Assembly (NCBI GenBank): GCA_947471745.1
Contig: CANJKZ010000423.1
Span: 124,001 to 188,000, forward strand
Direction: 5' to 3'
DNA length: 64,000 nucleotides
From: Closterium sp. Naga37s-1
Taxonomy: Eukaryota; Streptophyta; Zygnematophyceae; Desmidiales; Closteriaceae
Each line of letters begins with the position of its first letter. The stretch's first letter is position 1. The position numbers were made by a program, and so were the translations under genes. This document shows, piece after piece, positions 1-12,447 of this stretch. The notes below the pieces were generated by a model. The model searched no databases. It was not told the origin of the DNA and saw nothing but the letters and a program-made list of their open reading frames with translations.

Positions 1-103
1 TGACTAAGTGAAAGTTGGGTACAAAAAGCAAACCCTAGACAACTGTACCCCATATGTGCTACCCCACTATAGCCTACAGTAGCTATGTCATATAAATCTG
101 ACA
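1..103 (-). repeat. 3' LTR of copia A (partial)
   Basis: On the minus strand it begins TGTCAG at 103 and continues beyond position 1. It aligns with 3484-3586 with only a few substitutions and no indels. The short LTR (about 130 bp) beginning TGTCA is shared by elements B, E, G and H. Confidence 0.88.
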
Positions 104-316
104 CACCCCCATAGGCAAAGTGGGGGAGAACAAGGGGTCACAAGACCAGTCAAGCAAAGCAAAACAAGCTCAGGGTGGATCACAAAGTCACCACACATTC
201 CGAGCACAAGTTCAAGGCCACAAGGCCAGTTCACATACAGGATTGCATATATATATTTATATAAGACTAGACAAGCAAGAGCAGGGGTATATATATATGC
301 AACAGTACAAACAAGG

Positions 317-2968
317 TCAAGGGGTGAGCAAGTGAGGCAAGGTAGGCACAAGACCAAGCTGAGTACAGAAGCGCTGATGATCACAAGGCGCAAGTGCCTT
401 GGTGAAGATATCAGCAGTGTTGGCCTCAGAGGCCACGTACGCAAGCCGCAGCTGACCACGCTGCTGTAGCTCACGAGCAAGGAAGTAGCGGAGAGCAATG
501 TGCTTCGTTCTGTGCTCCAGTCTCTGCTCTCGACACAAGGCCAGCATGGCCTTGTTGTCTACGTACAGCACTGGAGGAGAACGAGGCGGCTCTCCGAGGT
601 CAGTCAGCAGGTAGGTGAGCCAGCGAAGCTCCTGTGCAGCCATGGCCCCGGCGTAGATCTCAGCCTCACAACTGGAGCCGAGAACAGAAGACGAGCGGGT
701 AGCCCGCCACGAAACAGAGCCGGAACCAAGGCTGAAGGTGTAACCCTGTGACGACCGCTGCGTAGCCTGGTCGTCAGCCCAAGAAGCGTCTGCGTGCCCA
801 GTGAGGACCACTGGACTCTGCCCTCCAAGCACAAGCCCCATGCCCGACGTACTGCACAAGTAGCGCAACACCCTCTTCGCTGCAGCCATGTGCTCCGGTC
901 TGTGTCTCCCAGGAGCAACATAGCGTGCAAGAATGCTAAGAGGGTATGCAAGGTCAGGTCGTGTGCAGGTCATCAGGTACATGAGGCAGCCAACAAGCTC
1001 TGGGTACGGACCACTCGACTCTACGGACTCATCCGAAGGCAGAGCTAAGAGCGAGTGGCGAGTAGGCAGAGGAGTGGCCTGAGGCGAGGAGTACGTGAAG
1101 CCGAAGCGCTGAAGGACCTGCTGCACCATGTGTGACTGAGTCAGGGTAATGGTGCGGCGTGCTTTGTCCCGGGTGATCTGCAAGCCAAGGTAGCTGCGCA
1201 GTTCACCCAGGTCTGTGCACGTGTGTCTCTTCTGCAGCTCGGACTTCACGTGGGCGAGTCCAGCAGTGTCAGCTGTGGCGAAGACCAAGTCGTCGACGTA
1301 CACGAGGATGTAGAACGGCGGCAAAGAAGTGTCGGTGCGCAGAAACAGCGACGGGTCGGCAGTAGAGGGAGCAAACCCAAGAGCCGCAAGTGTAGTCCTC
1401 AGTGTGTCGTGCCACTCACGCGGTGCCTGGCGGAGACCGTAGACTGGCCGCCGGAGGCTCCACTGGGTGCCAGGAGGAAAAGACCCAGTGAAGCCAGGTG
1501 GGCGACGCAGCCAGATCTCCTCGTGCAGGCTGCCCTGCAAGAAAGCAGTGCTGAAGTCAAGAGAGTGCAGCTCGTAGTCGCGGTGAGCAGCTATGTGCAG
1601 CAGTACCCAAAGAGTGGTCATCTTCGGGGTGGGAGAGAAGGTCTGAAAGTAGTCAACTCCCTGCCGCTGACTGAAGCCACGAGCCACGTAACGCACCTTG
1701 AAGACAGGCGGAGAACCCGGCGGCCGCTTCACCCTGAAAATCCACATGCCACTGACGATGTTCGCCCCAGGCGGGGGAACCTCGTCAACGTAGGTGCCTG
1801 TGGACTTCCAGGAAGCCATCTCTGCGTCCATAGCTGCCTGCCACTGAGAGGAGTAGGGACCCTCTATCGCCTCCGCGTAAGAGCGCGGAGTCGGGATGTC
1901 AAGTGCATCCGGGTCTCCCTCAGGGGTAAGCAGTACGGACACGAGATGAGGTGAAGCAGCAGCCAAACACTGGAACTCCTCCTGCCTGTCCTCAAGGACG
2001 TCCGTGCCAAGGGCACACTCACCCCCGACGGACGGAGGACAGACAGACTCAGACTCAGCAACAAGACGAGCAGCGTAGTCTAGACGACAGCGAGCAGCAA
2101 AGTCGACGAGCTCAGTAACTAGGGCAGACGCAGCAGTGGACTCAAAGGAAGGGTCAGTGACAACAGTAGCAAGGAGACGCGTGACAGTAGGACTGGCAGC
2201 ACGAAGAGAGTCCGACTCCGGGTCAGGAAGAGCAGGAAGAGAGGACTCAGGAGGAGAAGGCAAAGGGGCACGCAGAGGAGCAGTGGACGGACGCAGAGAC
2301 ATCCGGTGCGTGCCAGGGACAGGAGGAGGACGCTGACGCGAACCACGACCACTAGTGCGAGCAGCACGGACAGGCGACGCAGGGCGAGACGCTGGCTCAC
2401 GACGCTCAGCAAGACCTCCAGTAGGACCAGTGTAGGGAGAAGGAGCGGGCAGTGGGGAGGCCGGCTGTAACTGTAACTGTGATGGGACAGGCTGTGGACA
2501 CTCTAAGGGAGGAGGAGGACCAGTAGAAGGCGGGAGACCAAGAACCTGCTGAAGGAGCGGAACGAAGTACGCTCGAGGCCGCGCGGCGACTCCAGACACA
2601 GCAGGGACAGCACCAGTACCCCCAGCGGCAGCACCAGCGCCAGCAGCACCTCCAGCTCCAGTACCTCCAGCAGCACCAGTAGCACCCCCAGCAGGACCGC
2701 CTCCAGGACCGACAGCAGTAGCCTCAGCGCCAACACCCTCAGCAGCTCCAGCTCCAGTCGTACCCGCAGGCCCAGCAGCTCCAGTACTCCCAGTACGAGC
2801 ACCTCCGGGACTGGCGGCACCAGCACCCTCAGCAGCCGAAGAACCTCCAGCTCCAGCAGCACGCCTCCAGCGCCGGGCAAACCACTCGCGCAGCTCCTGT
2901 GGAGAGAGTGGCTCCCGCCGAGACGAAGCACCCGGAGAACCTCCAGGCTCAGCACCGCCAGACGCCAC
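317..2968 (-). pseudogene. pol: Copia A polyprotein remnant: linker, reverse transcriptase, RNase H
   Basis: An uninterrupted frame of about 880 codons that starts without an ATG inside the integrase-RT linker. The first ~290 residues are Ala/Gly/Ser/Pro-rich and include one LSPQELREWF module. The RT domain follows (about residues 370-620) with the FSTAFLQG motif, VYGLRQAP and the catalytic YVDD. The copia RNase H comes next, with [18 protein letters not shown] and the terminal ADIFTKAL. Because gag, protease and integrase are absent, any mobility would need proteins in trans. The open frame suggests fairly recent loss of the 5' part. Family assignment is secure; expression is unknown. Confidence 0.88.
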
Positions 2969-3126
2969 ACGAGCAGGCCCAGCTCCCGCAGGCTCCGCAC
3001 CCCCAAGCTCAGCACCTCCACGCGTGGCACCCCCAGGCTCAGCACCCCCAGGCGTAGCACCCCCAGGCTCAGCACCCCCAGGCTCAGCACCCCCAGGCTC
3101 AGGACCCCCAGTAGTAGCAGCCTCAT

Positions 3127-3340
3127 TGGGGCCGCGTTGGGGCCGCGTTGGGGCCGCGTCAGGGGCCGCGTTGGGGCCGCGTCAGGGGCCGTGTAGGGGC
3201 CACGTCAGGGGCCGCGTTGGGGCCGCGTCAAAGGCCGCGTAGGGGCCACGTCAGGGGCGACGTAGGGGCCGGGTAGGGGCCGCGTAGGGGCCGCGTAGGG
3301 GCCGCGTAGGGGTCGCGTAGGGGCAGCTAGGGGGGGGGGG
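3127..3340. repeat. GC-rich minisatellite in the leader of copia A
   Basis: Imperfect tandem units of roughly 10-20 bp built from ggggccgcgt and caggggccgcg variants. It lies between the primer-binding site and the pol remnant, in the position occupied by GC-rich leaders in the related elements B, E, G and H. Confidence 0.7.
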
Positions 3341-3444
3341 GCGCTAAAAAAAAATTTAGGGCAGGGGCGCAATGCGCGTCGGGCAGCTAAAAAAAAATTC
3401 GTTATGGTGGGCCCTTAGGAAGGAACGGTCCCATGTAGGAACTC

Positions 3445-3456
3445 GCTCTGATACCA
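3445..3456 (-). promoter_or_regulatory. Primer-binding site of copia A
   Basis: The minus strand reads TGGTATCAGAGC, the standard complement of the initiator tRNA-Met 3' end used by plant copia elements, directly inside the 5' LTR. Confidence 0.88.
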
Positions 3457-3457
3457 T

Positions 3458-3586
3458 GTGAATTAAGAAAACAGGAATGAAAATGACTAAGTGAAAGTTG
3501 AGTAAAAAAAGCAAACCCTAGACAACTGTACCCCATATGTGCTACCCCACTATAGCCTACAGTAGCTATGTCATATAAATCTGACA
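3458..3586 (-). repeat. 5' LTR of copia A
   Basis: About 129 bp, TGTCAG at the outer end (3586) and ending near CACA next to the primer-binding site. It pairs with the partial 3' LTR at 1-103. The flank at 3587 is Ty3 integrase sequence. Confidence 0.85.
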
Positions 3587-3771
3587 GGATTCGCTCCCGA
3601 TGCTGGAGCTTGTGTATAACAACGCACCCTCCGCCACGACCAAACAATCGCCTTTTTTATCTAAATTACAGGATAGACCCAGTGGTACCCTCATCCACGA
3701 CCCTCGATAATTCGGTACCACGATCGCAACAGTTCGTCACGGAACTTCAAGCAGCCCGCGACAAAGCAGCC
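3587..3771 (+). pseudogene. Ty3 chromovirus integrase fragment, piece 1
   Basis: The + strand encodes a decayed Ty3/gypsy integrase stretch: an ELVYNNAPS segment with the typical SPF motif, and then QFVTELQAARDKAACQ, the helix region before the C-terminal integrase domain. At least one frameshift lies near 3650. It is truncated on the left by copia A and interrupted at 3771 by copia B. The reading resumes at 23064, where AEFIWKANTVASRNADKHRR continues the same protein. CAGCC at 3767-3771 is the target duplication of B. Confidence 0.8.
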
Positions 3772-3905
3772 TGTCAACAGAATGAACGAGAATGTGTGAA
3801 CTAGCAGCAGGATGGGTACAAGTAGGAAACCCTAGTTGGGTTGTACCCCTTATGGGCTACCCCCCACTACAGCCTAAACAATAAGCAGCACATATAAGTT
3901 TGACA
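3772..3905 (-). repeat. 3' LTR of copia B
   Basis: 134 bp, from TGTCAACAG to TTTGACA on the + strand, nearly identical to 22927-23058. The purine tract complementary to 3906-3925 lies just inside. Confidence 0.92.
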
Positions 3906-4139
3906 CACCCCCATAGGCAAAGTGGGGGAGAACAAGAGGTCACAAGACCGGTCAAGAAAAGCAAAGCAAGCTCAGGGTGGATCACGACGTCACCACGCAT
4001 TATGAGCACAAGCAAATGGCCACAAGGCCGTTTCACATGCAGAGTTATATAAAGGAGAACAAGCAGAACATTGATCACAACCTAGCAAGTGTAAGCAAGT
4101 AGGTATAAGTACATAGATCACAGTACAAGGAAAGTCAAG

Positions 4140-6786
4140 CAGTAAGCAAGTCAGGCCAGGTAGGCACAAGGCCTAGAACAGTACAGAAACGCTGATGACC
4201 ACAAGGCTAAAGTGCCTTGGTGAAGATATCAGCAGTGCTGGCCCGAGAGGCCACGTAAGCAAGACGAAGCTGACCACGCTGATGCAACACTCGAGCAAGG
4301 AAGTAGCGCAGAGCGATGTGCTTCGTTCTGTGCTCCAGTCTGTGTTCCTGACAAAAGGCAATCATGGCCTTGTTGTCGACGTACAGAACTGGAGGAGAAC
4401 GAGGCGGCTCGCCCAAGTCGGTCTGCAGGTAGGTGAGCCAGCGTAACTCCTGTGCAGCCATGGCCCCGGCGTAGATCTCAGCCTCACAACTGGAACTGAG
4501 AACAGAAGACGAGCGGGTAGACCGCCAAGAAACAAAGCCGGAACCAAGGCTGAAGGAGTAACCCTATGACTACGGCTGCGTAGCCAAGTCGTCAACCCAA
4601 GAAGCGTCTGCGTGACCAGTGCGGACAACTCGAGCCCGTCCTCCAAGCACGAGCCCCATGCCCGATGTACTGCACAAGTAGCGCATCACCCTCTTAGCGG
4701 CCTCCCAGTGCTCTGGTCGGTGTCTCCCGGGCGCAACGTAGCGAGCCAGGATGCTAAGAGGGTAAGCAAGGTCAGGTCGAGTGCAGGTCATCAGGTACAT
4801 GAGGCAGCCCACAAGCTCTGGATACGGGCCACTCGGCTCTACGGACTCATCCGAAGGCAGAGCTGAGAGCGAGTGACCGGTAGGCAGAGGAGTGGACTGT
4901 GGCGAGGAGTATGTGAAGCGGAAGCGCTGAAGGACCTGCTGCACCATGTGCGACTGAGTCAAGGTAATGGTGCGCTGTGCTCTGTCCCGGGTGATCCGCA
5001 AGCCAAGATAGCTGCGCAGATCACCCAGGTCTGTGCACGTGTGTCTCTTCTGCAGCTCCGACTTCACAAAGGCCAGTCCCTCAATGTCAGCAGTGACAAA
5101 GACCAAGTCGTCGACGTACACGAGGATGTAGAACGGCGTCAGCGAAGTGTCGGTGCGTAAAAACAGCGACGGGTCAGCAGTAGAAGGAGCAAACCCAAGA
5201 GCCGCAAGAGTCGTCCTCAGTGTGTCGTGCAACTCGCGAGGCGCCTGGCGGAGACCGTAAACTGGCCTCCGGAGGCTCCACTGGGTACCTGCAGGAAACG
5301 ACCCAGTGAAGCCAGGAGGGCGGCGCAACCAGATCTCCTCGTGCAGGCTGCCCTGTAGGAAGGCTGTGCTGAAGTCAAGAGAGTGAAGCTCGTAGTCACG
5401 CAGTGCGGCAACGTGTAGGAGCACCCGAAGAGTGGTCATCTTCGGGGTAGGGGAGAAGGTCTGGAAGAAGTCAACTCCCTGTCGCTGACTGAAGCCTCGA
5501 GCAACGTAACGTGCCTTGAAGACAGGCGGAGAACCCGGCGGCCGCTTCACCCTGAAAATCCACATGCCACTGACGATGTTCGCCCTAGGTGGGGAACCTC
5601 GTCGCCGTAGGTGCCTGTGGACTTCAAGGAAGCCATCTCTGCGTCCATGGCTGTCTGCCACTAAGAGGACTAGGGACCCTCAATCGCCACTGCGTAAGAG
5701 CGCGGGGTCGGGATGTCTGGTGCATCCGGGTCTCCCTCAGGTGCAATCAGCATGGACACGAGATGAGGCAAAGCAGCTGCAAAACACTCAAAGTCCTCCT
5801 GTCTCTCCTCAAGGACGTCCGTGCCAAGAGCACACTCACCCCCGACGGACGGAGGACAGACAGACTCAAACTCAGCCACAAGACTAGCAGCGTAGTCAAG
5901 GCGACAGGCGGCAGCAAAGTCAACAAGCTCAGCAACTAGGGCAGACGCAGCAGTGGACTCAAACGAAGGGCCAGTGACAACCGTGGCTAGAAGACGTGTG
6001 ATAGTAGGACTGGCAGCACGAGCAAGGAAGAGAGGACGCAGGAGGAGACGGCAGAGGGACACGCTGTGGAACAGAGGAAGGACGGAGTGCCATCTGGTGC
6101 GTGCCTGGGACAGGAGGAGGACACGGACGCGGAACACGACGACCAGTGCGAATAGCGCGAACAGGCGACGCAGGACGAGACTCAGGCTCATGACGCTCCG
6201 CAAGACCTCCGGTCGGCCCAGTGTAAGGAGAAGGACCAGGCAGTGGGGAGGCTGGCTGTAACAGCGACTGCGACTGGTCAGGCGGTGGACACAGTAAGGG
6301 AGGAGTAGGGCCAGTAGAAGGCGGGAGACCAAGAACCTGCTGAAGCAGTGGAACGAAGTACGGCCGCGGCCGCGCAGCTCCTCCAGTACCAGCACCTACA
6401 GCACCAGTACCCTCAGCTCCAGGGTCTCCAGCTCCAACGCCTGCAGTACCACCAGCTCCAGCACCTCCAGCAGCTCCAGCTCCAGCAGCACCTCCAGCTC
6501 CAGCAGCTCCACTACCTCCTACTCCAACTCCTGTAGCACCTCCAACTCCAGCAGCTCCAGTACCTCCAGTACTAGCACCTCCAGGACCAGTGGCTCCAGC
6601 AACTCCAGCAGCTCCAGCGCCAACGCCGGCAGCACCTCCATCTCCAGCTGCTCCAGTACCTCCAGCTCCAACTCCTGCAGCACCACCAGCTCCAGCAGCT
6701 CCAGTACCTCCGTGACGAGCACCTCCGGGACCAGTGGCTCTAGCAACTCCAGTAGCTCCAGCAGCTCCAGTACCTCCAGTGGCCGA
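4140..6786 (-). pseudogene. pol: Copia B linker, RT and RNase H (decayed)
   Basis: Minus-strand remnant of the C-terminal half of the copia polyprotein. From high to low coordinates it shows a Gly/Ala-rich linker (about 6786-6360, the point where C is inserted), a Pro/Ser-rich stretch, the RT (about 5650-4870, YVDD near 5110) and RNase H with the terminal ADIFTKAL near 4210. The frame is broken near 6020, twice near 5600-5670 by a stop and a small deletion before the RT, and again near 4565 in RNase H. It is clearly homologous to the intact frame in element G. It cannot make a functional enzyme. Confidence 0.87.
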
Positions 6787-7602
6787 TGTTATAGTCACAA
6801 TAGGCTTGAATGTGCCTAAAACGAAAGATAGAGAGCACAGACGGATTTCTGCACAGCGGCTTCAAACGTTGATAGCGTTCTGCTCACAGCTGCAAATGAC
6901 TTGATTCAAATTGGATCTGGAGCGTCTTCACGTCGTCTACAATTAGCAATTTAGATTGCACGATTTGATAAAGAATTGACGACACAGCGTCGGTTTGAAC
7001 GAACGGTACTATGGCAGCCACTATAGTCTTAGAACACAAGATAGGAAGAGTTACGAGTTGGGAATGACTCCCAGCTCCTACAAACCCCAAGAGCCGAGGT
7101 ACAGTGATGTGGAACAGTGCCACACTGTCCCCAACCACGAAGGGTCTCGAAACTACCCTTCACTAGGGCCTACACCAAGTGAAATGTTACACTACACAAA
7201 GTAATGTAACTATCTTCAATATCTTGAGGTGTACCCTTTTGGCAAGCTTCGAAATCACTTGAGGCTTGACACCAAGGCTCGGGCTCTTCATCACAACCTC
7301 ATCCTTGAGTTCTTGATGGGTCTGCTGCACACACCTGCGACACGCCGAACGTTCGACACAGGACAAAATAGAAACCGCGCACGACAAAATAGAAACGCGC
7401 GAGACACAAACGACCGCGTAACACGCGTCTAGCGATAACTCGCTATTGACTCGACACACACACTCGACATCATGACTCAACATTCACACACAATTATAAG
7501 CATGAAATATATATTATCCCATGCCCTCATACCATTCCATACACACACACATTCACGCACACGGACAACAAGCCGAGTGCAAACCGTAGGGTTGCACCAA
7601 CA
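6787..7602 (-). repeat. 3' LTR of copia C
   Basis: 816 bp, bounded by TG and CA, matching 12448-13266. On the minus strand it starts TGTTGGTGC, immediately preceded by a purine tract (complement of 7603-7612) that serves as polypurine primer. Confidence 0.93.
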
Positions 7603-7643
7603 AACTCCCCCTCGGATTGTTGGCCTTAGGATATGTTGCTCTC

Positions 7644-10600
7644 TCAGTTCAGAGCCATCCCAGCCAGCTTGCAACACTTCCAATGCTGCTGCTCCACCAG
7701 CCTCTTGGTCATCATGTCAGCCGGCTGCCCCGTGGTCTTCACGTAGCGCAACTCAACTTCACCCGCGGTTACCATGCTCCTCGTCCAATGCCACTTCACT
7801 CTCATGTGCTTCGTGAGTCCATGCAACACAGGGTTCTTAGCAAGAGCAATGGCACCCTGGCTGTCACAGTACAGTGGGGTAGGTCCTTGCTGCTCCTCCC
7901 CCAATTCAGCCAACAAACGCCGCTGCCACACAATCTCCCGTACGGCACGGAAGAGTGCCATGTACTCGGACTCCACCGAGCTCAAAGCTTGGTCAACCTG
8001 CTTCTTGCTCTCCCAAGCAGTTGGGCCTCCACCAACACAGCATATGAAGCCTCCCACACTTGTCATGTCCTCTGGTTCTGATGCATATGAAGCATCCGAG
8101 TAGGCGGTGAGGAACAAACGCCCGGGTTCAACACCATCCGCGCCCTTTTGGCGCCTTTGTGCCGCCGCCGAGTATTGCAGCCCAACGGTCGGTGTTTGGC
8201 CAAGATACTTGGCCACCCTCATTCCAGCTGCTACCTGCTCCTCATTAGGGCATTGCACAACCCTAGCCAGCTGCCCGGTAGCAAACGCGACGTCCGGTCG
8301 GGTGTTTACCGCCGCATACATGAGGCTGCCCACCAACGAGTGAAATCGGCGCCTCTCCTCTTCACCAACGCTCTCCTCCTCTGGTCCCTTCACACACTTG
8401 AACCCAGAGGGAAAGGGTGTAGCCACATGGCCTTCACTCTACCCAAAGTTGGCAGCCAATGCCTCCAGGTACTTTCGTTGATGCACCCGCATGCACCGCT
8501 TCTCCACATCTCGTTCGATGTGGAGCCCAAGCTAGAAGCTCACGTCACCAAGGGCCTTGCACTTGAACTTGTCTTGAAGCTTCAGCATCACCTCCTTCAC
8601 AAGGTCAGAAGAGGGTGAGAAAATGAGGATGTCATCCACATAAACCACCATGAAACTCCTCTGCTCCCCCTCGCCAAGCATGAACAAGGAGTGATCGGCC
8701 GTTGAGGGAGTGAAGCCGATCCCCTCCAACACTTCGCGCAGCTTCATGTACCATTGCCTAGGGGCCTGCTTTAGCCCATAGAGGGCCTTCTTCAGCTTCC
8801 ACACTCTGCCACTACCATCATCAAACCCCTCTGGCTGCGCCATAAAAATCTCCTCCTCAAGGATGCCGTTAAGGAATGCCGTTACGATGTCCATTTGCTT
8901 TACTACCCATCCTTTGATGGCGGCTCCCGCGAATAGGGTTCGCAGCGTCGTCGGCTTCACCACAGGGGCAAACAGCTCCTTGAAGTCCACCTTCTCCTTC
9001 TGCTGGTACCCCTTGGCTACAAGCCTAGACTTGTAGCGCTCGATCTTGCCGTCGGCATCCGACTTGATTTTGAAGAGCCACTTGGACGTTATCGCCGTAC
9101 GCCCCTCCGGTAGCTCCACCAATTCAAACGTGTCATTCTCCTCGATGCTCTTCAGCTCACTCTCCATGGCCTTCTTCCACTCCTCAGCATCACTACTCTC
9201 CAAAGCCTCCTTGAGAGTTGCTGGTTCTCCCGGCATCTCCACCGGAGAGAAGAACGCGAAGGCACACTCCTCGTAGTCACTCTCCTCGTCGTCTCCGACC
9301 ATCATTGCCGCTCCGGCCAGGGCTGTCTTGCCCTGCTTTCCCGGCGCATCATAGGTCAGCCTATTAGGGGGTTGAACTCTCCTCTTCCCCCTTCCTTCCT
9401 CCTCAGCTGCAGGGACTTGAAGGCCTTGGCGTTGCTGCGGTGTGGCTCGAATCCGTGGAGCACTCGTAGTACGGGAAGGGAGTGACGGTGCACGCTCGCT
9501 CACTTGCTGCACCTCCTCCTCTTCTTCCTCTGCATCATTGGCCTCCTCTCCCCCATTCACAAGGGAGGATTGCCTTGTGGTTGTGCTGCCGCTGCTCAGC
9601 TCCAAAGGCAGCTCCACATGCTCCAAACCGGAACTCTTCACCTCCCCAAACCGCACGCCTATCTTCGCCTCATTCTCCGCCTTCCAATCCTTGTACATGA
9701 AGTTCTCCATGAACTTGCAGTCCCTGCTCACCAAGAACTTCTTGGTGAATGGGTCCCAAAGAAGCCATCCCTTGCTGTTTTGAGCCATGCCCAAGTGCAC
9801 GGCCCACACCGCCTTGGCACCAAGCTTGTTGTGCCGAAGATGCTTAGGCACGAGCGCCATGCACATGCACCCGAACACCCGAAGCATATCCACCTTTGGC
9901 TTCCTTCCTAGCCACTCCACATAGGGCACCCATTTGTCTGCTCCCACATGAGTCAAGGCTCTGTTCTTGGCCACACACGCGCTCCGCACCGCATCAGGCC
10001 AGAAATAGTCGGGTAGCCCGGCTTCAATGAGCAACCCGCGTGCCGCCTCCGTGATTGTGCGGTTCGCTCGCTCGGCGATGCCGTTCATTGCAGGGGAGTA
10101 TGGCATGGTGAGGGAGTGCCGAATACCATTCTTCTTCAGCCACAACCCAAACTCCTTGCTCAGGAACTCTCCCCCTCGATCGGTGCGGATTGACTTGACT
10201 AGACGGTCTTGTTGCCGCTCCACCATCGGGAACCAATCCGTCTTCAACGTTTCAGCCACGTCGCTCTTCTTGGCCAGCACGTACACCCAAGTCATGCGGG
10301 TGTAGACGTCGACAATGGTGAGAAAATACTCAGCTCCAGCAGCTCCAAGCTTCAGGGGGCCCACCACGTCCATCACCACCTCATCAAGCGGTGCCTTTGC
10401 CATTGCCTCCGAACTAGGGAACGGAAACCGGGTGAACTTGGCTTGAATGCACGTCGGGCAGCCAAGCACCTCATCGGGCTCCCCCTTCACACGTATGCCA
10501 GCAACCATCTCATTCTTCACTAGCTGCTGCAAGATGGGCAGGGCCACATGCCCCATGCGCCGATGCAAGGTGAGCCAATCACACTCCCCCGTAGCCGAAG

Positions 10601-12413
10601 TTGGATTGGAGAATGCCGCGCTCGCAATAGCGCCCCACATACTCTCTCCGTAGTCCTCCTCCGCTGCTGCCTCTGGGTTCTCCTCACCCTTTTGCTGCTC
10701 CTTGGTTGCTGCACCACTCTCCTTAGGTTCACTGAACTTGCTGGTCCCTCCAGGTTTGCTCTTCTTGAGCTCATTCTCCTTAGCGCGACCGTTCGCGCCA
10801 TCGTCGCTACCGACCGCTCCATCCTTGGTGCTGATGCTTGCTGCCACTTGCCTCTCCTTAGGCATAGGGACCACTGGGATCTGCCACATCTCGTTGTAGA
10901 CATCCCTGTCCTCATGAAGGTCCCAAAGAATTCGATCGCCAAGCCTTGCGGTGTAGGTCTTGGCTCCCTTCGAGTTCGTGTCCATGCCGGCCTTTGCCAA
11001 CCGCCGCACGGAAATCAGGTTTGCAGCAAGGCTGGGCACCCAAAGCACGTTCTTGAGGCCCACCATCTTCCCATCAGCACCCTTGAACATGGCCTTGCCC
11101 ATGCCTTTCACCTCTGCTCGCTGCCCCAAAGCCGATGTGACATGCTTCACCGGTGACGGCTCGAGTTCGGTGAGCAAGTCCGGGCGAGGTGTCATGCTAT
11201 AGGTAGCGCCACTATCAATCACCCAATAGTCCAGGGGGTGTAGGGTCACCTTCCCCACAGCTGCTGGCTCCTCAAAGCCTTCATCCTTCTCTGGACCAGC
11301 CGGTACTTGCGTCGACACGAAGTAGAATAGACCCGGGTATCGATCGTCGCTCGGGTCCTTGTCGTTGTCTCCGCTCTTCATGTTTGCAGCTCCGCCACCG
11401 CGACCGCCACGGCCTCCACGGCCTCGTCCTCTCCCTCCTCCTGCTCCTCTACCCTCCTGGCCTTGAGCAGGGGTCCAACCATCAGGGAGTTTGTAGCAGT
11501 CGCGCCACATGTGTCCGCTCTTGTGGCAATAGTGACACTCACCGTCGAATCGGCCGCGACCGCGTCCGTAGCTCTTGTCGTCGCTGCCGTAACCGCCACT
11601 CCTGCGGCCTCCGCCGAAGTTGCTGCCACCAAACCTTCCCCCCCCTCGTCCTCTGCCTCTTCCTCGACCATATCCACGGCCGATGCTCGCTGCCCCAGCG
11701 CCATCCGCACTCGCCAACTCACGGCGGCGGAAATCCTCTTGAAGGATAGCTCGCTTCACGTCTTCAAGCGAGAGGCGGGGCAAGTCGCGATTAAGGTTGA
11801 TGATGAGCGAGGACCATGACTCTGGGAGTAAGGCCAGCAACTTGGTCTTCTTTTGGAGCTCACTGTAGTTCAAATCAGCTCCCTCAAGCCGCGTCAACAT
11901 GTCGAAGAATTTCTGCACCCCTTCTTCAACCGCTTCGTTTTCTTCAATTCGTAGTGCCGCCATTTGCCGTTCCATCACCACCGCTACCGCCGCTGTTGCA
12001 GGAGCATGTACACCCTTGAGAGCAGCCCATGCCTTTGGTCCTTTCTCTGGTTCACGCTGGAATGGCTTGATGTGACGGATCTGACTGCTCCCCAACGCTT
12101 GCCCAAGTAAGAGATAGCCTTGTGCGCTCTTCCGCACCCACGGGCTCTTCTCCGGGTCGTTCTCGGGGCGCTTCTCCGTTCCTTCCATCACCTCCAGCAG
12201 GTCATAGTGGTCAAAGATGTTCTCCATCTTGAAGGACCATTCAGCAAAGTTGTCACCGTTGAACTTGTCAAGCCCAAACACCCTAGGCTCATCCCTAGGT
12301 GGGCCAAGACTTGGTTGCATGGGCGCCATGGCTGAATCACGGGGTTGGCCTTGAGCTTGAGCTTCTCCAATGCCACCAGCACCTCTGCCACCCCTTTCCT
12401 CAGGTCCAGACAT
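7644..12413 (-). pseudogene. gag-pol: Copia C Gag-Pol polyprotein with two nonsense codons
   Basis: The frame is translated from the ATG at 12413; the open frame upstream runs into the primer-binding site and is not the start. Domains in order, in codons counted from the frame opening at 12446: Gag (KFNGDNFAEW) about 55-235; RG-rich stretch; zinc knuckle CHYCHKSGHMWRDC near 304; aspartic protease VIDSGATYSM near 407; GAG-pre-integrase LHRRMGH; integrase core with MDVVGP near 691, RTDRGGEF near 752 and NGIAERANRT near 788; RT from about 1085 with YVDDILIF near 1266. The frame is stopped by TAG at 8532-8534, just after YVDD, and again near 8437-8445. It then continues in the same frame through RNase H to 7644. 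Two point lesions in an otherwise complete copy indicate recent death, or readthrough if the assembly is in error. Confidence 0.93.
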
Positions 12414-12433
12414 TGTCGAAACTGCTCCAAGGG

Positions 12434-12445
12434 GCTCTGATACCA
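12434..12445 (-). promoter_or_regulatory. Primer-binding site of copia C
   Basis: The minus strand reads TGGTATCAGAGC, complementary to initiator tRNA-Met, two bases inside the 5' LTR. Confidence 0.92.
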
Positions 12446-12447
12446 CT

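Larger units (their letters stand above)
1..3586 (-). mobile_element. Copia element A, internally deleted, left end outside window
   Basis: Ty1/copia-type LTR retrotransposon read on the minus strand. Its 5' LTR is at 3458-3586 and the matching 3' LTR runs from 103 past the left edge of the window; position 1 aligns with 3484 without gaps. The purine-rich tract before the 3' LTR (complement of 104-125) reads as a run of five G. Between the 5' LTR and the polymerase ORF there is only about 480 bp of GC-rich leader, so Gag, protease and integrase are missing. The element sits in the integrase/chromodomain end of a Ty3 element. The target duplication cannot be checked because the left flank is outside the window. 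Confidence 0.9.

Noticed and set aside
8532..12446. Start of the copia C frame at 12446
   Set aside because: That position is GTG within the primer-binding site; the first ATG is at 12413. The copia D frame opening at 19827 (TTG) was moved to the ATG at 19812 for the same reason.
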